The position numbers and the translations under genes were made by a program. From assembly GCF_900455735.1 (NCBI RefSeq), contig NZ_UAUI01000026.1, forward strand, positions 248,001 to 312,000: 64,000 nucleotides of DNA, given 5' to 3'. Shown piece by piece: positions 8,562 to 17,423 of this stretch. The notes beneath the pieces are model-generated. The model ran no database searches, was not told where the DNA came from, and saw nothing but the letters and a program-made list of their open reading frames with translations. How positions within the stretch are numbered: position 1 is the first letter of the stretch; every line of letters starts with the position of its first letter. This DNA is from Rhodococcus wratislaviensis. Lineage in GTDB: Bacteria > Actinomycetota > Actinomycetes > Mycobacteriales > Mycobacteriaceae.

Positions 8562-8590
8562 TTGCTGTGAGGGGGGTCACGGGGTACAAA
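8562..8590 (+). promoter_or_regulatory. Promoter of the Ms1-type RNA with embedded Crp-like site
   Basis: The -35 TTGCTG (8562-8567) is 17 nt from the -10 TACAAA (8585-8590), giving a start near 8597. Within it, TGTGA-GGGGGG-TCACG (8566-8581) matches the Crp consensus at 9 of 10 positions, overlapping the -35 and spacer. A bound Crp dimer here would be expected to block RNA polymerase. That regulatory reading is inference. Confidence 0.45.
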
Positions 8591-8596
8591 GGAGTT

Positions 8597-8900
8597 ACGG
8601 AAGAACGGAAGGCCAAGGTCGACCCAGAAGAGAAGGATCGATCTCCCGACCAGGATTCCCAGCACGGGCACTAGGTACCCACGCGAAGCATAAGCCACTA
8701 TAAGGGCAGAAGCGTTGTGGGCCTGCGAGACTCGAGTCTTCACCGGCAAGGACCCTGCACAGGTTGCAAGGACGACCCGACGATATTCGGACTCTCGCCG
8801 AGGCCACCCACACAACCCACCTTGCACGCTTGGTAACCGGTTGTCCGTGCTAACGGGCGGCGAAGTCGACACCAGTCGGCAGCGCCGCCCGTTTCACGTG
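8597..8900 (+). ncRNA. Ms1/MTS2823-type small RNA (RNA polymerase-binding)
   Basis: The 412-nt gap 8521-8932 has no convincing protein gene. It has the same position as MTS2823 (ncRv13661) of M. tuberculosis, between Rv3661 and Rv3662c, the homologue of M. smegmatis Ms1, an abundant RNA of about 300 nt that binds core RNA polymerase. The predicted start is about 8597. A strong 10-bp hairpin (8852-8861/8884-8893) followed by GTTT marks the likely 3' end, giving about 300 nt. Assignment rests on synteny, size and promoter/terminator layout, not on a covariance search. Confidence 0.7.
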
Positions 8901-8932
8901 TTCGGTAAGTTCTTGCAGCGCAAAGGATTCGA

Positions 8933-9682
8933 CTAACTCGCTGCGGCCTCCGCGATCGACGTGGCTTCCCGCGCTCCGGCCTCCAGGGCGCCGCAGCACA
9001 GGACGACCCAGCTGCCGACACCCTCCGGCTCGCCCGACGCGAACGCTGCAGCCCCGTTGCGGTACACCTGCTGCCGGCGCAACCAGCTCACCTCCGGCAC
9101 CCCGAGATTGTGCGGATCGAGCCCGCTCGACACGGAAACCAGACGCGACGCGGCGCGCGCGACGATGCCGTCGCCGACCCCGAACGGCTTCAGCGTCAAC
9201 AATTCCCCGTGCACCACGGCTGCCAGAACCGGCGCGGGTGCGGCCGTTCCCCCCGTCACGAGCTGTGCGAGACCGTCGAGCCGCTCCGCGACGCCGGACC
9301 CGGCCCGCGGCCTGCCGAGCAGTTCCTGATCCTCCACGAGGTCGGCCGCGGCCAGCAGATGCAGCCGTGCGAGGGCCTGCAGGGGTGCCCGCTGCCAGGT
9401 GGACTGCAACAGCGTGAGGGCGTCACCGTCGAGGGCCTGCCCGACACGCAGTGCCCCCGACAGAATCGGGTCGCCGGCCTCGCCGGGGGCGGGTAGCTCA
9501 GTGCTGCCGCCGTCCAGCGACGCCGAGGCGCGGGCCGCCCGGACCGCCGCCTCGGCCGCCGTCGTCGGCCAACCGCGCCGGTTGGTCTTGTGGCGGTGAA
9601 CCGCACCGAGTGCGTCGCGCGCACGGTCCGCGGCTTCGCGGACGCCGGGAAGGTCGACGAGGGGCTGCAACGGGTCGCTCAC
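8933..9682 (-). CDS. Fic-like protein with degenerate motif (Rv3662c type)
   Basis: 249 residues from GTG 9682. The helical core around AVVHGELLTLKPFGVGDGIVARAASR resembles the Fic/Doc fold signature HPFxxGNGRxxR. The catalytic His position is Lys (KPF), the Asn-Gly pair is GDG, and the first Arg is Ile-Val. AMP transfer by the usual mechanism is therefore unlikely, and the function is unknown. It is conserved in place in mycobacteria as Rv3662c. It lies 28 nt downstream of dppD and may be cotranscribed. The family call is tentative. Confidence 0.75.
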   Translation of the reverse strand: MSDPLQPLVDLPGVREAADRARDALGAVHRHKTNRRGWPTTAAEAAVRAARASASLDGGSTELPAPGEAGDPILSGALRVGQALDGDALTLLQSTWQRAPLQALARLHLLAAADLVEDQELLGRPRAGSGVAERLDGLAQLVTGGTAAPAPVLAAVVHGELLTLKPFGVGDGIVARAASRLVSVSSGLDPHNLGVPEVSWLRRQQVYRNGAAAFASGEPEGVGSWVVLCCGALEAGAREATSIAEAAAS

Positions 9683-9710
9683 GTATCGGAACGCTACCCG
9701 GCGCCCCGCG

Positions 9711-11456
9711 TCAGGCGCCGAGCCGGATCGATCCCCCGGGAATCGCATCCAGCAGCTTCCGCGTGTACTCCTCCTTCGGGGACGTGAAGACCTCGTCGGT
9801 GGTCGCTTTCTCCACGATCGCGCCGGTGGACATGACGAGCACGTCGTCGGCGATCTGCCGCACCACCGCCAGGTCGTGGGTGATGAACAGGTACGTCAAA
9901 CCCAGCTCCGCCTGCAAGTCGTTCAGGAGGGTGAGGATCTGGTCCTGGACCAGCACGTCGAGCGCCGACACGGCCTCGTCGCACACCACCATCTCCGGCT
10001 GCAGCGCCAGCGCCCGGGCGATCGCCACACGCTGCCGCTGGCCACCGGACAGTTCGTTCGGGAACCTCCGCATCACCGAAGCCGGCAGCGCCACCTTGTC
10101 CAGCAGATCGCGTACCCGCGCTTCGCGCTCCGCCTTCGTCCCCACCTTGTGGGTGCGCAGGGGCTCCTCGACGGTGCGGAAGATCGAGTACATCGGGTCG
10201 AGCGTGCCGTACGGATTCTGGAAGATCGGCTGCACCCGGCGGCGGAACGCGAGCGTCTCCCGGCGGTCCAGCGTCGCGACGTCCTTGCCGTCGAACACGA
10301 CATTCCCCGACGTCGGCGCGAGAAGTCCGAGGACCATTTGCGCGACCGTCGACTTGCCCGACCCCGACTCGCCGACGATGGCCGTGGTCGTCCCGCGCCG
10401 GACCGCGAACGACACGTCGTCGACGGCGGTGAAGTCGGTGGACTTCCGTAGCCCGTGCCGGATCTTGAACACCTTGGTCAGCCCGGTGGCCACGACCACG
10501 TCGTCGGTCGCCTGGCCGAAGTCGACACCGATCTCGCCGTGCTGTTCGGCCTCACCGACCACCTCGAGGGCATGCTCCCGGATGTCCGCCCGGGCCAGCG
10601 AGGAACTCCGGCGTTGCGACGCCAGCGACGGCGCCGCCGCCACCAGCTTCCGGGTGTACGGGTGGCGCGGCCGCTGCAGGATCTCCAGCGCCGGCCCCGC
10701 CTCGACCACCCGCCCCTTGCTCATGACGATCAGGTGCTCGGCCCGCTCGGCGGCCAGGCCGAGGTCGTGGGTGATGAGTAGGACCGCGGTGCCCAGCTCG
10801 TTGGTGAGACCGTCGAGATGGTCGAGGATCTGGCGTTGGACCGTGACGTCGAGGGCCGAGGTGGGCTCGTCCGCGATCAGCAGTTGCGGGCGGGCCGACA
10901 ACCCGATGGCGATGAGGGCGCGCTGGCGCATGCCACCGGAGAACTCGTGCGGATACTGGCCGAGGCGGTCCTCGGCGTCGGCGAGTCCGGCCTCTTCGAG
11001 CAGCTCGGCGGCACGGGCCTTCGCGGCCTTGCCCTTCGCGATCCCGTTGGCTTCCAACGCCTCCTCGATCTGGAAGCCGACCTTCCACACCGGGTTGAGG
11101 TTGGACATCGGGTCTTGCGGGACGAGGCCGATCTTCTGACCGCGCAGCGCGACGAACTCGCGCTCCGAGGCCTCCGCGAGGTCCTGCCCCTCGAACAGGA
11201 TCCGACCGCCGGTCACCTTGCCCGTCCCGGGAAGAAGGTTGATGATCGCGTGGGCGGTCGTGGACTTGCCCGAACCGGACTCACCGACGATCGCCACCGT
11301 CTGCCCCGGATACACCGTGAGGCTGACACCGCGCACCGCGGGCACGAGCCCGGAATGGGACTGGAACGACACTTCCAGGTCCCGGATCTCGAGCAGCGGC
11401 ACCTCGTCGGCCGAATGCTTCTGCCCGGCTAACTCGTTCGTGGACACCGCGCTCAC
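9711..11456 (-). CDS. dppD: Dipeptide ABC transporter, fused double ATPase DppD
   Basis: 581 residues containing two complete ABC ATPase domains, equivalent to DppD-DppF fused, as in Rv3663c. Domain 1 has Walker A GESGSGKSTTAHA and signature EFSGGMRQRALIA. Domain 2 has Walker A GESGSGKSTVAQM and signature ELSGGQRQRVAIARAL. Each has a Walker B (LLIADEPTSALD; MVVCDEAVSALD, where Ala replaces the usual Pro-Thr pair) and the oligopeptide C-terminal RHPYTRKL-type tail (in domain 2, KEEYTRKLLDAIP). It powers import through DppB/DppC. The GTG start at 11456 overlaps the dppC stop (GTGA). Confidence 0.95.
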   Translation of the reverse strand: MSAVSTNELAGQKHSADEVPLLEIRDLEVSFQSHSGLVPAVRGVSLTVYPGQTVAIVGESGSGKSTTAHAIINLLPGTGKVTGGRILFEGQDLAEASEREFVALRGQKIGLVPQDPMSNLNPVWKVGFQIEEALEANGIAKGKAAKARAAELLEEAGLADAEDRLGQYPHEFSGGMRQRALIAIGLSARPQLLIADEPTSALDVTVQRQILDHLDGLTNELGTAVLLITHDLGLAAERAEHLIVMSKGRVVEAGPALEILQRPRHPYTRKLVAAAPSLASQRRSSSLARADIREHALEVVGEAEQHGEIGVDFGQATDDVVVATGLTKVFKIRHGLRKSTDFTAVDDVSFAVRRGTTTAIVGESGSGKSTVAQMVLGLLAPTSGNVVFDGKDVATLDRRETLAFRRRVQPIFQNPYGTLDPMYSIFRTVEEPLRTHKVGTKAEREARVRDLLDKVALPASVMRRFPNELSGGQRQRVAIARALALQPEMVVCDEAVSALDVLVQDQILTLLNDLQAELGLTYLFITHDLAVVRQIADDVLVMSTGAIVEKATTDEVFTSPKEEYTRKLLDAIPGGSIRLGA

Positions 11457-12427
11457 CTCTTCCGGGCCTTGGGATCGAGCGCGTCCCGGAGAGCATCGCC
11501 CATCATGATGAAACCGAGCACCGTGATCGCCAGCGCGGTCGCCGGATAGAACAGGATCGGCGACCCCTGACGCAGCGTGACCTGGGCGGTGCTGATGTCT
11601 CCGCCCCACGAGATCTCGGTGGACGGAAGACCGATGCCGAGGAACGACAGCGTCGCCTCGGCCACGATGTAGATGCCGAGCGAGATGGTCGCGATCACGA
11701 TGATCGGGGCGAGGGAATTCGGCAGCACGTGCCGGACAAGGGTGCGTATGTTCGACACACCGAGCGCCCGCGACGCCATCACGTAGTCGTTGTTCTTCGC
11801 CGAGATCACCGCGCCACGAGCGATTCTCGCCATCTGAGGCCACCCGAACAGAGCGAGGACGACGACCAGCGTCCAGATGGTGCGGTTGGCGAACAGCTGC
11901 ATGAGGACGATCGCGGCGAGGATGAGCGGAATGCCGAAGAAGATGTCGGCGACCCGGGACAGCAACGAGTCGGCCCAGCCGCCGTAGAACCCGGCGACCG
12001 CACCGAACACCACGCCCACGACGAGCACGATCGACGTGACACCGACCCCCACCAGCACCGACGCCCGCGCCCCGTAGATCGTGCGGGAGTAGATGTCGCA
12101 GCCCTGCTTGTCGAATCCGAACCAGTGCCCCGCCGACGGACCCTGCATGCTGAACGCGAGATCGCAGAACCTGGGGTCGGTGCTGGTGAACAGACCGGGG
12201 AAGGCCGCCACGGCGATCACCACGACGATGATCACCGTGGCGACCAGGAACAGCGGACGTTTGCGGAGGTCCCGCCACGCATCCGACCACATGCTCGTCG
12301 GCGGCTGGTCGATGTGGACGGCGTCGGTCTCTCCCGGCGCCGCCACTTCTTCGGGTGCCACGAAATGCGCCTGACGGGTCTTCCGGTCGCCCGTCCGGGG
12401 CGACTCGTTCTCCACTTTCTCAGACAT
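11453..12427 (-). CDS. dppC: Dipeptide ABC transporter permease DppC
   Basis: 324-residue inner-membrane permease of the OppC/DppC family. It has a long cytoplasmic N-terminus, then membrane segment FLVATVIIVVVIAVAAFPG, then the five-helix BPD core with the EAA loop MASRALGVSNIRTLVRHVLPN. The OppC-type N-terminal domain contains a sequence ending FGFDKQGCDIYSR. It pairs with DppB to make the channel. Its start overlaps the dppB end by 8 nt and its end overlaps dppD. Confidence 0.95.
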   Translation of the reverse strand: MSEKVENESPRTGDRKTRQAHFVAPEEVAAPGETDAVHIDQPPTSMWSDAWRDLRKRPLFLVATVIIVVVIAVAAFPGLFTSTDPRFCDLAFSMQGPSAGHWFGFDKQGCDIYSRTIYGARASVLVGVGVTSIVLVVGVVFGAVAGFYGGWADSLLSRVADIFFGIPLILAAIVLMQLFANRTIWTLVVVLALFGWPQMARIARGAVISAKNNDYVMASRALGVSNIRTLVRHVLPNSLAPIIVIATISLGIYIVAEATLSFLGIGLPSTEISWGGDISTAQVTLRQGSPILFYPATALAITVLGFIMMGDALRDALDPKARKR

Positions 12428-13346
12428 AGCGAATCCTCGGGTCGAGCGCGGCGTACAGGAGGTCGACGAGCAGGTTGGCGAGCAGGTAGATGACGATCAG
12501 CACCGTCACGAAGGACACCACTGTCGGCGCCTCACCGCGGGTGACCGCCTGATAGATCGTGCCGCCGACACCGTTGATGTTGAAGATGCCTTCCGTGACG
12601 ATCGCGCCGCCCATCAGGGTGGCAAGGTCGGCGCCGAGGAACGTGACCACCGGGATCAGCGAGTTCCGCAGCACGTGCACCTGCACCACTCGGCGCCGCG
12701 AAAGACCCTTGGCCGTCGCGGTTCTCACGTAGTCGGCGGTGAGGTTCTCGGCGACCGACGTCCGGGTGAGCCGGAGCACGTACGCGAACGACACCGACCC
12801 GAGGACGAACGCGGGCAGCAGCAGATTCTTGAAACTGGTGTTGCCCCCGACCGTGGGCGGCACCAACCCCCATTTCACGCCGACGAAGAACTGGGCCAGG
12901 AAGCCGATGACGAAGATCGGGATCGCGATGATCACCAGGCTCACGAGGAGGACGGAACTGTCGAAGATGCCGCCCTTGCGGAGTCCGGCCCACAGGCCGA
13001 AGCCGATCCCGAAGATCCCCTCGATGGCAAGTGCCATCAGCGACAACTTGATGGTGATCGGGAATGCCTGCGCCAGAACCTCACTGACGGGGCGGCCGGA
13101 GAAGGACGTACCGAAGTCGAGGGTGAAGATGCCCTTCAGATACAGGAGGTACTGCGTCAGGAACGGCTCGTCGAGGTGGTATCGGGCACGGAGTTGGGCC
13201 GCCACCGCGGGGCTGAGCGCCTTGTCGCCGGCCAGCGCGGCGATGGGGTCTCCGGGCAGCAGGAACACCATCGCGTAGATCAGGAACGTGGCCCCGAGGA
13301 ACACGGGGATCATCTGGAGCAAACGGCGACCGACGTACCAGAGCAT
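12420..13346 (-). CDS. dppB: Dipeptide ABC transporter permease DppB
   Basis: 308-residue permease of the DppB/OppB family. The N-terminus MLWYVGRRLLQMIPVFLGAT is typical. The EAA loop reads TATAKGLSRRRVVQVHVLRN, followed by SLIPVVTFLGADLATLMGG. ATG 13346 is preceded by an almost complete anti-Shine-Dalgarno match (AGGAGGTGATC), unusually strong for this window. It is separated from dppA by 124 nt that contain a stem-loop. Confidence 0.95.
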   Translation of the reverse strand: MLWYVGRRLLQMIPVFLGATFLIYAMVFLLPGDPIAALAGDKALSPAVAAQLRARYHLDEPFLTQYLLYLKGIFTLDFGTSFSGRPVSEVLAQAFPITIKLSLMALAIEGIFGIGFGLWAGLRKGGIFDSSVLLVSLVIIAIPIFVIGFLAQFFVGVKWGLVPPTVGGNTSFKNLLLPAFVLGSVSFAYVLRLTRTSVAENLTADYVRTATAKGLSRRRVVQVHVLRNSLIPVVTFLGADLATLMGGAIVTEGIFNINGVGGTIYQAVTRGEAPTVVSFVTVLIVIYLLANLLVDLLYAALDPRIRYV

Positions 13347-13413
13347 CGGATCACCTCCTATTCGTCGGGAGCAGTGACGTCAGGAATCCGCAGCCTCGGC
13401 TCGTACTCCCGAG

Positions 13414-13442
13414 CGGGGCCGCGAACTGACAGCTCGCGGCCC
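13414..13442 (-). terminator. Stem-loop between dppA and dppB
   Basis: Ten-bp perfect stem (13414-13423 with 13433-13442) and a 9-nt loop, directly after dppA on the minus strand, with no T-run. Such hairpins after binding-protein genes usually stabilise the upstream mRNA or partly stop transcription, making binding protein exceed permease. That role is inferred. Confidence 0.55.
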
Positions 13443-13470
13443 CACCCGTCGTCGAAGAATCGTCGGTGCG

Positions 13471-15087
13471 TCAGTTCTTCTCGATGTCGGAGTACATCGG
13501 GATGCCCTTCCAGTCGATGACTACGTTCGACACGTTCTCCGACCAGCCGCTGGCGGCGTTGCGGTACCACGTCGGGACTGCAGGCAGGTCCTGCAGGAGA
13601 ACTTCCTGCGCCTGGTTCAGCAGGTCCTGGGCTTTGCCGGGATCGACCTCACCCGCGGAGGCACGCAGAAGACGGTCGAACTCGGGGTTCGAGTAGTCGC
13701 CGTCGTTGGAGCTGCCGCCGGTCTGGTAGTTCTGCGCGAGGAAGCCGTACTGCTGCGGGTAGTCGCCCTGCCAGCCCGACCGGAACGCGCTGGGGATGGT
13801 GCGATTGGTGGCCTCGGTGCGGATCTGCGCGAACGTGGGGTACTCCTTGCCCTTCGCGTCGATGCCGAGGGTGTTGCGGATGTTGTTGGCGGTGGCGTCG
13901 ACCCATTCCTTGTGTCCGCCGTCGCCGTTGTACGCGATCTCGAAGCTGCCCGACCACGGGGCGATGGCATCGGCCTGGGCCCACAGCCTCTTCGCCGCCT
14001 CCGGGTCGTACTTCAGGTTGCCGTTGCCGGCGAGCGAATCCGACCAGCCCTCGATGGCGGGGCTGGTGAAGTCGAGCGCGGGGGTGCGGGTGTTGTTGTA
14101 GATCTGCTCGGTGATCTGGTCGCGGTTGATCGCCATCGAGATGGCCTGGCGGCGCAGCGTCCCCTCCTCACCGCTGAAGTGCGGCAGACGGCCCGGGATC
14201 GTGAACGTCTCGATGGTCGCGGACGGCTGGTTCACGGTGCGGCCCGGCAGGTCGGTCTCGAACGTCGTGACCGCGCTCGGCGGCACCTGATCGAGGACGT
14301 CGACGTTGCCCGCGAGCAGATCCGTGTACGCCGTGTCGAGGCTGTTGTACATGACGAAGTCGACGCCGGCGTTCTTCGGCTTGCGGTTGCCGTTGTAGTC
14401 GGGGTTCACGACGGTGTCGATCCGGACGTTGTGCTGCCACGCTCCGGGGCCGGACATCATGTACGGGCCGTTGCCGATGGGATTCTCACCGAACGCGGCC
14501 ATGTCCTGGTACGCCACTGCGGGCAGCGGGTAGTACGCGGCGAACCCGAGGCGGTCCGGAAAGGCCGACTCCGGCTGCTTCAGTTCGATCGTGAACGTGG
14601 AGTCGTCGACCACCTTCAGTCCCGACATGGTCTGCACGGCCGGGTTCTCGGCGGCCACCTCGTCGTAGCCCTGGATCGGGTCGAAGAACGACGCTTGGAT
14701 CTGCGCATTCGTGGACAGCGCGCCGTAATTCCAGGCGTCGACGAAGGAAGCCGCCGTGACCGGCGTGCCGTCCGTGAACGTCCAGCCGTCCTTCAGCTTC
14801 ACGGTGAAGTTCTTGCCGTCGGTCGTCTCGATCGACTCGGCGACCTCGTTGCTCACCCCGCCGTCGGAGTCGTAGGAGACGAGCCCCGCGAACAGCGAAT
14901 CGACGACGCGGCCGCCCTGATTCTCACTGGTATTGGTGGGAATCAACGGGTTCTGCGGTTCACCCGCCCAGGCGTTGACGATTCCGCTTCCGCCCCCGCT
15001 CGTCGAATCTCCGGACGAGCAGGCGGACAGCATCCCTGCTGCCAGGCCGACCGCCAGAACGGCGGTTGCCACACGTGTGATGCGCAA
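13471..15087 (-). CDS. dppA: Dipeptide/heme-binding lipoprotein DppA
   Basis: 538-residue extracytoplasmic solute-binding lipoprotein of family 5 (SBP_bac_5; Rv3666c counterpart). The signal peptide MRITRVATAVLAVGLAAGML ends in the lipobox LSAC (Cys about 23). The mature protein has the family pattern GWTFTDGTPVTAASFVDAWN near residue 110. It is the first gene of the dpp operon. The start is TTG 15087, supported by GGGAGG 7 nt upstream. In mycobacteria Dpp imports peptides and heme; the ligand here is not determinable. Confidence 0.94.
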   Translation of the reverse strand: MRITRVATAVLAVGLAAGMLSACSSGDSTSGGGSGIVNAWAGEPQNPLIPTNTSENQGGRVVDSLFAGLVSYDSDGGVSNEVAESIETTDGKNFTVKLKDGWTFTDGTPVTAASFVDAWNYGALSTNAQIQASFFDPIQGYDEVAAENPAVQTMSGLKVVDDSTFTIELKQPESAFPDRLGFAAYYPLPAVAYQDMAAFGENPIGNGPYMMSGPGAWQHNVRIDTVVNPDYNGNRKPKNAGVDFVMYNSLDTAYTDLLAGNVDVLDQVPPSAVTTFETDLPGRTVNQPSATIETFTIPGRLPHFSGEEGTLRRQAISMAINRDQITEQIYNNTRTPALDFTSPAIEGWSDSLAGNGNLKYDPEAAKRLWAQADAIAPWSGSFEIAYNGDGGHKEWVDATANNIRNTLGIDAKGKEYPTFAQIRTEATNRTIPSAFRSGWQGDYPQQYGFLAQNYQTGGSSNDGDYSNPEFDRLLRASAGEVDPGKAQDLLNQAQEVLLQDLPAVPTWYRNAASGWSENVSNVVIDWKGIPMYSDIEKN

Positions 15088-15340
15088 AACGATCCTCCCA
15101 GATCTGCGTGGTTCCGGGCAGCGGTTCCGGGCGCAGCCCGAATGATGGGATGACGATAAGTCAACGTTTCAATCTGTGTAGCCACGACGGGCGAAACTCG
15201 TGCAATCGGCACCTGATCGAAACATCGTCGGCACGGGGGTCTCCACTCGTCGTCCCCGATCGCCGTCCGTCGCGCCCAGTCGACCGATCGTCGCAGAATA
15301 TGGGCATGCAACCCTCTGCAACGGTGCGCTCGGGAGACCA

Positions 15341-15356
15341 TGTGACTACCCTCACA
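15341..15356 (+). promoter_or_regulatory. Perfect Crp (cAMP receptor protein) site before acs
   Basis: TGTGACTACCCTCACA is a full match to TGTGA-N6-TCACA, centred 55 nt before the acs start codon. The rest of the 316-nt gap between dppA and acs (15088-15403) holds no credible gene. The crp gene is 12 kb away in this window. Control of acs by Crp or related regulators is known in several bacteria, including mycobacteria. Confidence 0.75.
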
Positions 15357-15403
15357 CGTGCTAGAAGTGCCGAATTCGAGACTGGAAAGAAGGCCGGGCC
15401 ACA

Positions 15404-17368
<1,965 letters not shown>

Positions 17369-17383
17369 GGCGCTCCGCGCCCC

Positions 17384-17423
17384 GTGAGTGGTTGACGAGT
17401 CCCTGCACTCCTCAACCACTCAC
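17384..17423. repeat. 40-nt palindrome, copy 1 (GTGAGTGGTTGA type)
   Basis: GTGAGTGGTTGA (17384-17395) faces TCAACCACTCAC (17412-17423). Flanking CCC/GGG extend the pairing to 17381-17426. A mini-hairpin GGGCGC-TCC-GCGCCC precedes it, and GGCGGC-GAA-GCCGCC follows. It lies between the acs stop (17368) and the convergent cyclase gene; the minus-strand TGA at 17420-17422 is the cyclase stop. Probably a two-way terminator. Confidence 0.85.

Noticed and set aside
8462-8936. Small plus-strand frames between the HAD and Fic-like genes
   Set aside because: They lie within the Ms1-type RNA region, show no gene-like third-position GC bias or family, and synteny explains the gap as RNA.
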